Below, piece by piece: positions 1-9,444 of a stretch of 52,912 nucleotides of DNA. A program made the translations under genes and the position numbers. The DNA comes from CAILKP01 sp038231815 (GTDB lineage: Bacteria; Planctomycetota; Phycisphaerae; Phycisphaerales; UBA1924). Under the pieces are notes generated by a model that made no database searches, was not told the origin of the DNA, and saw only the letters and a list, made by a program, of their open reading frames with translations. Where the stretch lies: positions 1 to 52,912 of the forward strand of contig JBBRKQ010000016.1 of the NCBI GenBank assembly GCA_038231815.1, written 5' to 3'. Every line of letters begins with the position of its first letter. Positions within the stretch are counted from its first letter, which is position 1.

Positions 1-84
1 ATCGCCGCCCAGTGGGAAGCCAACCGCCAGCGCGACCTCTACTTCGATCGCGTCTGCAGAAACAAATGGCCAGCTGGCCCATAA
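1..84 (+). CDS. C-terminal end of an unidentified protein (5' end outside window)
   Basis: Frame 1 is open from the first base to a TAA at 82-84 and encodes 27 residues beginning IAAQWEANRQRDLYFDRVC. The codons favour G or C in third position like the neighbouring genes, so it is probably the tail of a real gene entering from the left. The fragment is too short to assign a function. It converges on ftsK, with about 170 bases between the two stops. Confidence 0.5.
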   Translation: MAAQWEANRQRDLYFDRVCRNKWPAGP

Positions 85-93
85 CCATAAGAG

Positions 94-113
94 CCGTACG
101 CGGAAGCGTACGG
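94..113. terminator. Hairpin with GGAA tetraloop, possible terminator of the partial gene
   Basis: CCGTACGC and GCGTACGG form a perfect 8-bp stem closed by a GGAA (GNRA-type) loop ten bases after the stop of the partial gene. No T-run follows on the plus strand, so it is not a textbook intrinsic terminator. It may protect the 3' end of the mRNA instead. Confidence 0.4.
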
Positions 114-224
114 TGGGCAGCAACTTGCACTTCCCCAAAAACTCCAACTCCCAAAACACCAAACACCAAACGCGTCATTTTCTCCACTGCGCAACCTCAA
201 AAACATCATCAACACGCTCACCCA

Positions 225-244
225 CGGTACCCTACCGGGTACCG
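225..244 (-). terminator. Hairpin just after the ftsK stop
   Basis: CGGTACCC and GGGTACCG form a perfect 8-bp stem with a TACC loop, 14 bases beyond the ftsK stop in the direction of ftsK transcription. The T-rich stretch lies some 20 bases further on and not directly after the stem, so its role as a terminator is uncertain. Confidence 0.4.
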
Positions 245-258
245 CTCTTAGGGGTGAG

Positions 259-3200
259 CTAGTTAGGATCGAAGGGGGCATCGCCGGCGTGCGTGGGCTG
301 GGGTTGTGGCCGGGAGGCTTGGCTGGGCAGTTGCACTTGGGGCGCTGGGGCAGGTTGGGTGGCTGGCGTTGCGGCATCAAACAATTCGCCGGTGGTGCCT
401 AATTTGCCAGAAGTGCCAGAGGTGCCTGGATTGGCCGACTGGCCCGCGGCTGAGTCCGATGCCTCGGCGGCGTCCATCTCGGCCTGGGCCTTCATGGCTT
501 CCCACTCTTCGGGCGTGATCAGCACTTCGCGCTCGACGGTGCCCTTGTGGTCGCCCACGATGCCGGCCTGACCCATCGCATCGATGAGCCGCGAGGAGCG
601 TGTGTAGCCGATGGCCAGTCGCCGCTGGAGCATGGAGACGGAGCCCTTGCGGGTTTCAAGGATGATTTCAACAGCCTTGTTAAACAGCGGATCGGATTGG
701 GCGTTGAGGAGGCCATCGTGGCCGGGTTCACCCTCTTCACCGTCATCATCGCCCCCGAGGCCAGAGGCCAAGGCTGAGCCGGTGCGGATTTGCAGGAGTT
801 GGCTCTCAAAGCTTGGGGCTGCGACGTCTTTCAGGAACCGCACGACCTTGCGGATTTCTTTGTCATCAACCAAAGTGCCCTGAGAGCGCATGAGCTTGCT
901 GGTCTTTGGTGAGAGATACAGCATGTCGCCCTGGCCCAGGAGAAGCTCGCCACCTTTCTGGTCCAGAACGATGCGCGAGTCCATACCGGAGGCCACTTTG
1001 AAACTGATGCGGCCGGGCATGTTGGCCTTGATGAGGCCGGTGACCACGTTGGCCTGCGGGCGCTGCGTCGCGACGATAAGGTGCATGCCAACGGCGCGTG
1101 CTTTTTGGGCCATGCGCACGATGGAGTGCTCCACTTCTTTGTTGGTCATCATGAGGTCAGCGAGTTCGTCGATGACGAAGACCATGTACGGCAGCTTCTT
1201 AGGGATACGGGCTTCTTCCTGCTCGGAGCGGGGGTTGAAGCGTTCTTTGAGTTCTTCCCAAGGCAGGGCGTTGTAGCTTTGCACATCGCGGCAGCCCGCA
1301 TCGGCCAACAGTTCGTAGCGTTCTTCCATCTTGCCAACGGCCCACTCCAAAATAGCCGCCGCTTTGTTCATCTCGGTGACGACCGGGCACATCAGGTGCG
1401 GAATGTCGCGGAACTGTGAGAGTTCCACCATTTTCGGATCAACGAGAACCAGCTTTAATTCATTGGGTTTTTTGGTGTACAGGAAGCTCATCAGGATCGA
1501 GCTCATGCACACTGATTTACCAGAGCCAGTGGTGCCGGCGATGAGCATGTGAGGCTGAGTGGCAAGGTCCACGATCAGCGGGTGACCCGATGCATCTTTG
1601 CCCAGGAACATGGGCAGTGCCATGCCGGCGTACGAATCACTGCGGGTCATCAGTTCCTTCATCCGCACTTTTTCTTTGTGCAGATTGGGCACTTCAATAC
1701 CCACAGTGTCACGCCCTTGCGTGTTGGGAACGATGCGGATGTTGACAGCCTTGAGCGAGCGGGCGAGGTCGCTGGCGACAGCGCCCAGAGCCGCAACCTT
1801 GGTGCCGGCCTTCAGGCGAATCTCAAAGAGCGTGATCACCGGGCCGGACTCAATGCCCACAACTTCACCATCGATGCGATACTCACGCAGGGCCTTTTCC
1901 AAGGAACCGGCCTGCTCACGAACGTACTGCTCCATCTTTTCGGGATAGGTCTGGTCCGGCTCCTCGAGCAGGTCAAGGCCGGGGAACTGATAGCCCTCGA
2001 GATTCGTGGTGTTCTGGATGTCACGCAGATCCGCCTCGGTCGCGGCGACTTTGTTCTTGCTGGCAAAAACAAGTGGGAGCTTGGCAATTTTCGCGCGAAG
2101 CTCATCGGTGTTGTATGACTTTTTGCCCGAGTCGGTGACACCTTCGGACTCGTCATCGGCTGTTTCACCATCGGAGTCTGCCTCGGATGATTGGTCATCG
2201 CCAGCTTCTGCTGACTCGTCGGTATCCTCATCTTCGGCTGCATCATCAGCAACCGGCGCCGGGACGACCTTTGATACAGGCTTGGAAGCGGGCGCGGAGG
2301 AAGCTTTGGAGGCTTTGTCAGCCTTGGCAAGCGGCTTGCCATCAATGGTTGTGTGATCCTTGGGGTCAAAGGCTTCAGTACCGCCGATGCCGCCGGCCAT
2401 TTCGTCGATGGTTTCGCCCAAGCCGTTCTTCCCCGAAGCTCGTTTGCCCTTGGCGGCGATGGCGCTTGCGGCCTCTGCCTTGCTGCGGGGTTTGGCCGGG
2501 GCATCGCCCGCGGTGCCCACGAGGCTACTGATCCAACCAAAGAAGCCGCGGCCGACATCGCCACCGGCCTGGGCGGCGGCAGCGGCGGTGCTGACAGCAC
2601 CTGCACCGACACTGCCTGCAACGACAGATCCTGCTTCAATGACTGGTGGGGCGTGCTGCTTGACTTTACGGAAGGCCCAAGCGGGAACGATGATGACCCA
2701 GACATCAACAGCGACGATGAGCCCGGCGCCAACAACCACGGTCATGACCAGCGATGCGCCAAAGACGTGGAGGAAGCTGACGAAACGACCTGACAGCCAT
2801 GAACCAAAGACGCCGCCCCCGAGGCTGGGCGGAAATGCACCGAACTGGGGCATGAGCAGGTTGTGCAAACCAGCGATACCGATGGCCGTGAGCAGCGCAC
2901 CAAGCACGCGAACCCAGGTGTGGGTGACGGTGGTGACGAACGCTGAGACAAAGAGATACAAGCCCCACATACCCAGCAGCACCCAGGCGCCTGAACCAAA
3001 CAGGCTAAACGCGTGGAAGGCAACGAACGCACCAACCTTGCCGCAGAGGTTGCTGGTGATGAGGTTGTGCGGGTAGTCGATGGTGCTGGGCCAGTCTCCG
3101 CGATTGAAGGTGGCCAAAGCGACGGTGAGGCCGGCGAAAAGAACAAACTGCAGGAACCAGAGGAAGTACGGCGCAATGCCAGAGCCTTTCCCTTTTTTGC

Positions 3201-3291
3201 CCTTGCCAGATTTTTGGACCGGCGTGGCGAACACTCCGGAACCTCCGGGGACGAGTGAAACTGTAGATGATCGTGCGGCTAAACGTGCCAT
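259..3291 (-). CDS. ftsK: DNA translocase FtsK/SpoIIIE
   Basis: Membrane-anchored, ATP-driven double-stranded DNA pump that clears and aligns chromosome termini at the division septum. The 1010-residue protein starts with a basic segment and about four membrane helices within residues 40-205. A long linker follows, rich in Ala, Lys, Ser and then Asp/Glu (about 210-400). The motor carries a Walker A motif GTTGSGKS near residue 585 and a Walker B motif FVIDELADL near 708. A C-terminal winged-helix gamma domain (about 870-950, with KGSVSMLQRRLAIGYTRSSRLID) would read KOPS-like guide sequences. A GGAAAGAG ribosome-binding site lies 4 bases before the ATG, which fixes the start. Length and domain order are typical. 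The acidic linker is long but linkers vary widely in this family. Confidence 0.96.
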   Translation of the reverse strand: MARLAARSSTVSLVPGGSGVFATPVQKSGKGKKGKGSGIAPYFLWFLQFVLFAGLTVALATFNRGDWPSTIDYPHNLITSNLCGKVGAFVAFHAFSLFGSGAWVLLGMWGLYLFVSAFVTTVTHTWVRVLGALLTAIGIAGLHNLLMPQFGAFPPSLGGGVFGSWLSGRFVSFLHVFGASLVMTVVVGAGLIVAVDVWVIIVPAWAFRKVKQHAPPVIEAGSVVAGSVGAGAVSTAAAAAQAGGDVGRGFFGWISSLVGTAGDAPAKPRSKAEAASAIAAKGKRASGKNGLGETIDEMAGGIGGTEAFDPKDHTTIDGKPLAKADKASKASSAPASKPVSKVVPAPVADDAAEDEDTDESAEAGDDQSSEADSDGETADDESEGVTDSGKKSYNTDELRAKIAKLPLVFASKNKVAATEADLRDIQNTTNLEGYQFPGLDLLEEPDQTYPEKMEQYVREQAGSLEKALREYRIDGEVVGIESGPVITLFEIRLKAGTKVAALGAVASDLARSLKAVNIRIVPNTQGRDTVGIEVPNLHKEKVRMKELMTRSDSYAGMALPMFLGKDASGHPLIVDLATQPHMLIAGTTGSGKSVCMSSILMSFLYTKKPNELKLVLVDPKMVELSQFRDIPHLMCPVVTEMNKAAAILEWAVGKMEERYELLADAGCRDVQSYNALPWEELKERFNPRSEQEEARIPKKLPYMVFVIDELADLMMTNKEVEHSIVRMAQKARAVGMHLIVATQRPQANVVTGLIKANMPGRISFKVASGMDSRIVLDQKGGELLLGQGDMLYLSPKTSKLMRSQGTLVDDKEIRKVVRFLKDVAAPSFESQLLQIRTGSALASGLGGDDDGEEGEPGHDGLLNAQSDPLFNKAVEIILETRKGSVSMLQRRLAIGYTRSSRLIDAMGQAGIVGDHKGTVEREVLITPEEWEAMKAQAEMDAAEASDSAAGQSANPGTSGTSGKLGTTGELFDAATPATQPAPAPQVQLPSQASRPQPQPTHAGDAPFDPN

Positions 3292-3551
3292 AGCTCTTTC
3301 CGGTATCGACAGTTACGAACAAGAAGGTGCAGATTTGCGGGTGCGAGCAGGACGGATTGGGCGAGGATGAGGGCGAGAAAGTTGATCAGGAAACCGTCGG
3401 AACACGCACAGAAAACGGATGAACTCAAAGGGAAGGCGAAGGAGAGTTTAGAAAAATGCAACGACATACGGGAAAGCAGCGTGCAGTTTCATGCCATTTA
3501 CGGTGATGGATTCAGCAGCGGGAGGCCAGCAACCCGCGGCTGGCCGGCAGA

Positions 3552-4553
3552 TCAGCCCCGCATGCCAGGTGTGCAGTGCACCAGCGGCACGGTTGCCATG
3601 GTGTGCAAACCGGGTTTGGCGGCCAAAAGGCTGGCGATGCTGTTCAGCGTCATGGCGCTGGTGGCGATGTCTCCGTGAACGCCGCCCCGGAGGACAAGGT
3701 CTACGTTGGGCTCACCCGAGAGAATCACGCGGTCCTGCGGATCGCTCTGACCGATGGCAGCCTGGAAGACGAGCTTCATAACCTCTTTGCCGCCGGACAG
3801 GCCAATAGCGACCTGGCGGACACCACGGGCGTTGCCCTTTTTGATCGGCCCGAGGCCGCAGTGCATGTCGGACTCGGCGGGAACGGGCTCGATTGATTCG
3901 CTCCAAGAGTCGATCGTGAGGCCGAGGTAGTGAGCCACGAAGTGGAGCGACTCTCCGAGGCCGACGTGGCGGAGCCAGCCATCGTTTATGCCCTGTTGGA
4001 ATGCCGCATCATCGAGGCCGGCGCCGATTTTCTTCTGAAATGGAATGCGGCGGGATGTGGCATCCTGGATGCGGTGGATCTCGACGCGATCAACGGAGTG
4101 GCAGACGCAACTGGCCAGCGTTGGCATCATGTCCATCAGGCAGCCGGGATTCACGCCGGTGCCGAGAAGCCGGGAGCGCCCGGCGATGGCGAGATCTTGA
4201 AGTTCGCGGCTGAGCTCTTTGTGACGGAGCCAAGGCCACGTAAGCTCTTCACAAGTCGAGACGATGGTCTCGCCGTGGGGCAGCAAGTCGCGGAAGGTCT
4301 CGGCACATTTGCGCAGGTCGCTGCTGGTGGTGACCAGCGTTGCATCGGTGCGATCCCACGAGCCGTAGTCGTGCAGGGTGGCCATAACCTCCGCATCGCA
4401 CGGAATACCCGGGATGATCTCAGAGATTTTTTTGCCGACGTACTTGGGGTCACAGTCAACGGCGGCGACAACAACACCCAACCGGCGGCGGTAGAGGTCT
4501 TGGATGATCCGCTGGCCGAGCGGGCCGAGTCCTATGTGCATGATGCGATACAT
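3552..4553 (-). CDS. NAD(P)-binding oxidoreductase, 2,4-diaminopentanoate dehydrogenase/DapB-like
   Basis: The 333-residue protein opens with a Rossmann dinucleotide-binding motif (HIGLGPLGQRIIQDL, residues 4-18), followed by the VDCDPKYVGK segment seen in DapB-like proteins. The VNPGCLMDMMPTLAS region around residue 140 is typical of the diaminopentanoate-dehydrogenase-like group, a poorly characterised branch of the dihydrodipicolinate reductase superfamily. The substrate cannot be read from sequence. I chose the ATG at 4553 over an upstream in-frame start at 4631 because the Rossmann motif then begins at the usual distance and AGAGGCG lies just before it. It follows the symporter gene by 58 bases on the same strand, so co-transcription is likely, perhaps coupling uptake and oxidation of an amino-acid-like compound (inference). 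Confidence 0.75.
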   Translation of the reverse strand: MYRIMHIGLGPLGQRIIQDLYRRRLGVVVAAVDCDPKYVGKKISEIIPGIPCDAEVMATLHDYGSWDRTDATLVTTSSDLRKCAETFRDLLPHGETIVSTCEELTWPWLRHKELSRELQDLAIAGRSRLLGTGVNPGCLMDMMPTLASCVCHSVDRVEIHRIQDATSRRIPFQKKIGAGLDDAAFQQGINDGWLRHVGLGESLHFVAHYLGLTIDSWSESIEPVPAESDMHCGLGPIKKGNARGVRQVAIGLSGGKEVMKLVFQAAIGQSDPQDRVILSGEPNVDLVLRGGVHGDIATSAMTLNSIASLLAAKPGLHTMATVPLVHCTPGMRG

Positions 4554-4611
4554 GGCGTCGCCTCTGTAGTCGAGGTTGCAGGAGTACTCGGATGGCATCC
4601 ATGCCAAGCCG

Positions 4612-6318
4612 CTACCTCTGTGCGGAAGCATAAGGGCGTGGGCGGCCCGAAAAGCAAACTAAAAATGCAACGGTTGTTCCGATGACCATGTGCCAAGGGA
4701 AAGCGAGGCTGAGCATGGGCAGAGCTTGGCGGATTGTCGCGGCGGTGTGGAAAACTGGGGCGGCGGTGGATTGGGCATCCCCCCCACTGCTGGCGAGGCT
4801 GCTCGGCACCGGAAAAAGGCCGGGAGCCAGGCGGGCGAGGCCGACCCAGAGGACCGGCTGGAGGAAGACGACGATACCGAAGCCGGTGGCCAGGGCGAGG
4901 CAGGCGGTGGTTCCGTTGCCGCGGCGGGTGAAGATGGCGCAGAGGAAGACGGCAAGGAGGCCTGAATATGCAAAGGTCATTACGCCGAGGGCGAAACCGA
5001 GCAGTGTGGTATCAGGGTTGGCGCGGACCCAGAAGATGCAGAGGATGGCGAAGAGGCCCAGAAGGATTCCCCACCCGGCGACGGCCCAGCGGGAGATGGC
5101 GAGGAAGTGGGAATCGGTCTTTGAGCGGTTGAAGGGGATGTAAAAATCTTTGACGAAAGTGGCTGCCATGGCGTTGATGGCGCTGTTTAGGGAGCCAAGA
5201 CCGACGGCAAAGAGCCCTGCGACCATGAGACCAGAGAGGCCGCCGGGGAACTCTCGAAGGACGAAGGTCAGCAGGACTTCTTTATCTGGCGGCTGGTAGT
5301 TTGGAGCGGCAGCGCCCATGAGCTGGGGGCATTTGTAGAAGACGAACAGCAGGAGGCCGACGGTGAGGAACAGAGCCACGACGGGGACGCCCATGCAGAT
5401 GGCGGCGATGGCCGAGCGACCACCCTGAACGGCGTTTTTGCATGTGAGCATGCGCTGGGCCATGTCGTGGTCGGTGCCATAGGCGGCGAGGTTGATGAGG
5501 GTGAAGCCGGCGAGAGCTGCTAGAAGCGTGAAGTCTTTGGTCAGGTCGAGGGAAAGATCGAAGAGGATGAGCTTGCTGGGACCGGTGATGGGGCCGGCGG
5601 GGGTTTGGAGTGTTGGGGCGGCGAGGGTGGAGATGACATCCGCGGTAGAAGCCGGAATGCGCAGCCAGAGCAGGATTACACCAGCGAGGATGGCACCCAG
5701 GAGGACGACGGTTTGGATGACATCGGTATAAATGACCGATGCGATGCCGCCGACTAGGGTGTAAAGGATGGCGACGATGGAGAGAACGGTGATTGCGCCG
5801 ATGAGGTAGGCTGGTTCTTTGGAGTTTTCGGGGCCGAACAGGAGCATTGCTAGGGGGATGGCGGCGATGTAGACGCGGGCACCGGAGGCGAAGACGCGCC
5901 CGAGCATGAACGTTGCGGAGGCGGCGCGTTTGGCGTTTTGGCCGAAGCGACGGTCGAGCAGTTCGTAGACGGTGGTGACGTTTTCGCGGAAGTAGCGTGG
6001 GATAAAGATGAACGCGACGACGAGAATCGCCAGCAGGCCACCGATGTTGGTGGCGAGATAGGTGAGGTTGCCGGAGTCTTTGTAAGTCTGTTCGGGGACG
6101 CCGACGAAGGTGGCGACGGAAAGCGTGCTGGCGAGGATGGAGCAGGCGACGGCCCACGCGGGCATGCGGCGACCGGCTAGGAAGTACTCATCGCTGCCGG
6201 CAGGCTCTTTGCGGGCAAAGTAGATGCCGCTGATGAGCAGGAGCAGAAGGTACGCCCCGACGACGAGCCAATCGAGGGTTCCGAAACCGGCGGCGAGGGT
6301 GGTGGTGGGGAGAGGCAA
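4612..6318 (-). CDS. Sodium:solute symporter family (SSS) transporter
   Basis: Inner-membrane transporter with about 13 hydrophobic segments. SSS hallmarks are visible: an early SDEYFLAGRRMPAW motif after the first helix, then ASTLSVATFVGVPEQTYKDSGNLTYL, and a GGIASVIYTDVIQ segment matching the family's core GGxxxVxxTDxxQ motif. Solute specificity (sugar, amino acid or carboxylate) cannot be told. The frame stays open to 6570, but the added residues are low-complexity. No ATG occurs near the first helix. I therefore propose the TTG at 6318, giving 568 residues, normal for the family. The start is the least certain part. Confidence 0.85.
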   Translation of the reverse strand: MPLPTTTLAAGFGTLDWLVVGAYLLLLLISGIYFARKEPAGSDEYFLAGRRMPAWAVACSILASTLSVATFVGVPEQTYKDSGNLTYLATNIGGLLAILVVAFIFIPRYFRENVTTVYELLDRRFGQNAKRAASATFMLGRVFASGARVYIAAIPLAMLLFGPENSKEPAYLIGAITVLSIVAILYTLVGGIASVIYTDVIQTVVLLGAILAGVILLWLRIPASTADVISTLAAPTLQTPAGPITGPSKLILFDLSLDLTKDFTLLAALAGFTLINLAAYGTDHDMAQRMLTCKNAVQGGRSAIAAICMGVPVVALFLTVGLLLFVFYKCPQLMGAAAPNYQPPDKEVLLTFVLREFPGGLSGLMVAGLFAVGLGSLNSAINAMAATFVKDFYIPFNRSKTDSHFLAISRWAVAGWGILLGLFAILCIFWVRANPDTTLLGFALGVMTFAYSGLLAVFLCAIFTRRGNGTTACLALATGFGIVVFLQPVLWVGLARLAPGLFPVPSSLASSGGDAQSTAAPVFHTAATIRQALPMLSLAFPWHMVIGTTVAFLVCFSGRPRPYASAQR

Positions 6319-6472
6319 GATGAGTCTTAAAAGATGCGGAAAAGACGAAAGAGAAAAGAACGAGAGATTCAAGACGGAAGAAAGACGAGAACAGAGAAAT
6401 AGGCGCAGGGCGGCGAAGGAGCGATTAAAGGCAGCGCGGAAGGAGCGAGGCGGGTTTGGGTGGATAGAAAAG

Positions 6473-6498
6473 AACCCTTGGTTTGCAGGCCAAGGGTT
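6473..6498 (-). terminator. Intrinsic terminator of the S41 protease gene
   Basis: AACCCTTGG and CCAAGGGTT form a perfect 9-bp stem with an 8-base loop. On the minus strand the stem is followed by CTTTTCT. It lies 52 bases after the stop of the S41 gene and ahead of the symporter, so the two are probably separate transcription units. Confidence 0.8.
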
Positions 6499-6550
6499 CG
6501 GGGGTGGTTGGGAAGCACTTGAAGACTGAAATGGGCCGGGTCGGGCTTCT

Positions 6551-8806
6551 TTACTTCTTGGCCTCTGCAAGCTGGGCGGAGGCGGCGAGGCGGGACTGGA
6601 GGATGAGGAGGGCCGACTGAAGTTGGAGGTCGATGTTCTCGGTCAGGAGGCGGTTGGCATCGGGCGGGCCAGCGCGAGTGTCATCAATGGGAGTTTCGCC
6701 TTCTTTGCGCTTGGCGGGCTTGGGACGCTCGGCATCGGCGGGGAGGTCGGCATCGCCGCGGAGGACGATGGCATCGTTCTGCTGCTTGGGGAGCATTTCG
6801 ACCTTGAGGTGTGGTTCAACGCCCCAAGTTGTGGCGCCCTCACGACGGTGGATGCACACGCCGCTGGGGAGGTAGTAGTAGGCGGTGGTGAGCTTCATCT
6901 GTGCCGCGGCCGAGAGGGGGGCGACGTTCTGAACGCTGCCCTTGCCGTAGGAGCGGTTGCCCATGACCACTGCAGGAACTTCAGCCTTGTCGGCGTAGAA
7001 GCGGATGGCGCCGGAGACGATTTCGGAGGCTGAGGCGGAGGTTTCGTTGATGAGCACGACCGAGGGGATGTTGCGGAGGGATGCGCGGCTGGGCTCTGCG
7101 TTTTCAGTCTGACGGCGGCCTGTTGAACCCTGGGTCCAGACGATGGGGCCTTCATCAACGAAGAGGTTGCTGACGCTGACGGCCTGATCGAGCAGGCCAC
7201 CCGGGTTAAATCGCAGGTCGAGGATGAGGCCTTTTAGGCCGCTGCGCTTCATGGTGCCGATGGCGGTTTTAATGTCGCGGGTGGTGGTTTCGGAGAAGTT
7301 TGAGACACGGACGTAGCCGATCTGGGACTGTTCATCGATGAACCAGTTCCAGTCCATGTCGGCGTTTCCGGCCCGGGCCCAGCCCTTGACGGTGGGGAGC
7401 TTGATTTTGGCGCGTTTGAGGTCGTACGAGACATCTTCGCCGGCCCGCTCGATGAGAATATTGACGGCGCTGCCTGCAGCGCCGGTGATCTGCTCGACGG
7501 CCTGATCGAGGGTCATGCCGACGGCGGACTTGCTGTTGATTTTCTTGAGCAGGTCGCCAGCACGGATGCCGGCGCGCTGGGCGGGGGTGCCTTCGAGCGG
7601 AGAGACGACCTTGATCATCTGGGACTCTTCATCGAGCTGGATCTGCACACCCACGCCGACGAATGAACCTTCGGTCATCCGCTTAAACCGGGAAAGCTCA
7701 TCAGGCCAAATGATTTGAGAGAACTCATCAAGCCGATCAAACGTGCCGTTGCCGAATTCGTGGAGGATGGCCTCGGGCGGGAGTTTGATGGTTTCGCTGT
7801 TTACTTTTTGAAGCTCACCAATGACATTGGCGGCGACGAACGGGCCGCTGGGCGCATCGGCCTGGGCGAAGCGGGCGAGCTGAGCATCAACATGCTGGAG
7901 CATTGTTTCACGGGCTTTATCGTCGACCAGACCCGGGAAGATAGCGGCGAGGTCTTTGGTGGTGACCAGAACGCGGATGGACTCGAGGCCGCCGATCATC
8001 ATGCGCTGAAGGGAGACCTTCTCGACGTGGCTCTCGGCACCGTAGGAGATGGCCTTTAGGACGCTGGCTTCATCGATACCGCTGAGGCGGCTGGTGTAGT
8101 CTTCGCCGATTTTGTTGAACGGGGGCAGCGGGGGAAGCGAGTCCTGCTGGCGACGGATGTTGCGTAGTTCGAAGAGGCGCTCGGGGGCGTAGAGGCGAAC
8201 CATGCCGAGACGGTCGGAGATGCGGCGGACATCGGCCTTGTACGTCTGCGTTTCTTCCAGCAGCAGGTTTAGACGACCGAACAATTCACCGGCCATGAGC
8301 CAGTCACCGGCGGCCTCGGCCTCGTGGGCAGCCTTGTCACCGCGGGTGATGAGGTCTCGCATGCGGGGAGTTTTGATGAGTGCGGCTTTGTCGGACGCGA
8401 GCATGTGCAGCTCGATTGCCTTTGCCAGAGCCTTAGAGAGGCTGACCGTGCTTTGCGGACCGGTGAGAATCTCATCGACTTGTTTGTTGACGCGATCGAT
8501 GCTGGACTGGCGCTCGGTCTCGCGGAAAGCAACCGAGCTCTTGACCTGCTCGATACGCAGCTTTAGGTGCTGCATGGTGGTCGAATCGCCAGTCGAGGCG
8601 AGCTGATCGGCCAGTGTCAGCGCGGTATCAAATTTGCCGTCTAACGCGGCCTTCCAGACGGCCATTCCACCGGCGGCGGCCCGGGCCTCTGCGGTGGCGG
8701 CTGGGTTGGCCGCGGCGGGTGCCTGAGCGAAGGAACTTGATGCGCCGGCGAAGAGGAACAATCCGAGGGCGGTGACACGCAGAGCGTTACGGAAGTTTAG
8801 ATTCAT
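6551..8806 (-). CDS. S41-family C-terminal processing peptidase (tail-specific protease), secreted
   Basis: The protein has an N-terminal signal peptide (basic NFRNALR, hydrophobic core, SFAQA cleavage region near residue 28). A mostly helical region follows, then a PDZ domain (about 376-455, with GVGVQIQL and GTPAQRAGIRAGDLLKKI). The S41 catalytic core contains LDLRFNPGGLLDQAV, the nucleophile serine in TSASASEI (near 590) and the general-base lysine in SYGKGSVQ (near 621). Such enzymes cleave non-polar C termini of exported proteins in the periplasm. At 751 residues it is longer than a typical CtpA of about 400, because of the extended helical N-terminal half. An in-frame TTG at 8854 is possible, but the ATG at 8806 puts the signal peptide at the N terminus. 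Confidence 0.9.
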   Translation of the reverse strand: MNLNFRNALRVTALGLFLFAGASSSFAQAPAAANPAATAEARAAAGGMAVWKAALDGKFDTALTLADQLASTGDSTTMQHLKLRIEQVKSSVAFRETERQSSIDRVNKQVDEILTGPQSTVSLSKALAKAIELHMLASDKAALIKTPRMRDLITRGDKAAHEAEAAGDWLMAGELFGRLNLLLEETQTYKADVRRISDRLGMVRLYAPERLFELRNIRRQQDSLPPLPPFNKIGEDYTSRLSGIDEASVLKAISYGAESHVEKVSLQRMMIGGLESIRVLVTTKDLAAIFPGLVDDKARETMLQHVDAQLARFAQADAPSGPFVAANVIGELQKVNSETIKLPPEAILHEFGNGTFDRLDEFSQIIWPDELSRFKRMTEGSFVGVGVQIQLDEESQMIKVVSPLEGTPAQRAGIRAGDLLKKINSKSAVGMTLDQAVEQITGAAGSAVNILIERAGEDVSYDLKRAKIKLPTVKGWARAGNADMDWNWFIDEQSQIGYVRVSNFSETTTRDIKTAIGTMKRSGLKGLILDLRFNPGGLLDQAVSVSNLFVDEGPIVWTQGSTGRRQTENAEPSRASLRNIPSVVLINETSASASEIVSGAIRFYADKAEVPAVVMGNRSYGKGSVQNVAPLSAAAQMKLTTAYYYLPSGVCIHRREGATTWGVEPHLKVEMLPKQQNDAIVLRGDADLPADAERPKPAKRKEGETPIDDTRAGPPDANRLLTENIDLQLQSALLILQSRLAASAQLAEAKK

Positions 8807-9444
8807 AAAGTGAATACCGTGGTGCGGGGCGAGTTGGCGAAGGCTAATTGGCAAATCGGAATGGTGAACGCAAGGCTACGAATCGGGCAATTGGCGGGGA
8901 GTGCGGCTTGGTAGTTGCGAGCGGTTAGGCTGGAGTCAGGATCGGTTCAGGCGATGGTGTAGCAAGAAAGTTCTGCTGGCCGACGGTTTAGAATATCAAA
9001 TTAGATGGTGAAGTTATGAGAATCGGCCAGCCAGTGTACTTCAAGATGGATCAGATCGGGTCATCCGTCCGGTTCCGTCGGTTTCGGACAGGTTCGGGCA
9101 AACAGTTGGGTAGCGGTGGCGGACTTAGACAGCAAGGCTTTCCATACGGTTTGGGCTGGAAGCGGCCGGTAACTGACATTGGGATGCGGGATTCAGGTTA
9201 AAGCCAGGAAAGACTCGGTAGTTATACTCATGGAGTTATCGTGGGAATATGGGGTGGTGGAACACACGTTTGTTTACGTTTGAGGGTCGGACGGGTTTAC
9301 AAAAAAGCGCCGGCTCGGGAAAGAAACAGCGGAGGAAGGCGGAGCAGACGGGAGTGGCGGGGATGGGAGGAAAAAAGCACCAAGATAAAAAGGGAGGCTG
9401 AGGAAGCCGCGGGGTTTGACGGACGGGGTGAGCCGGCAGTGGCG
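8807..9444. other. Intergenic stretch without a convincing gene
   Basis: This 638-base gap lies upstream of the S41 gene and after the MFS gene. Short open frames exist, but none has a ribosome-binding site or protein-like composition. The right part (about 9318-9400) is purine-rich and resembles the degenerate CGGAGG-type intergenic repeat seen elsewhere in the window. I see no RNA gene or clear promoter. Confidence 0.5.

Noticed and set aside
2006..2793. Plus-strand open frames inside ftsK
   Set aside because: They are antisense shadows of the GC-rich linker of FtsK.
6319..6570. N-terminal extension of the symporter frame
   Set aside because: Low-complexity Ser/Pro-rich sequence that runs into the S41 gene's terminator; no homology expected there.
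9016..9201. 61-codon open frame upstream of the S41 gene
   Set aside because: No ribosome-binding site, and composition like random GC-rich DNA.
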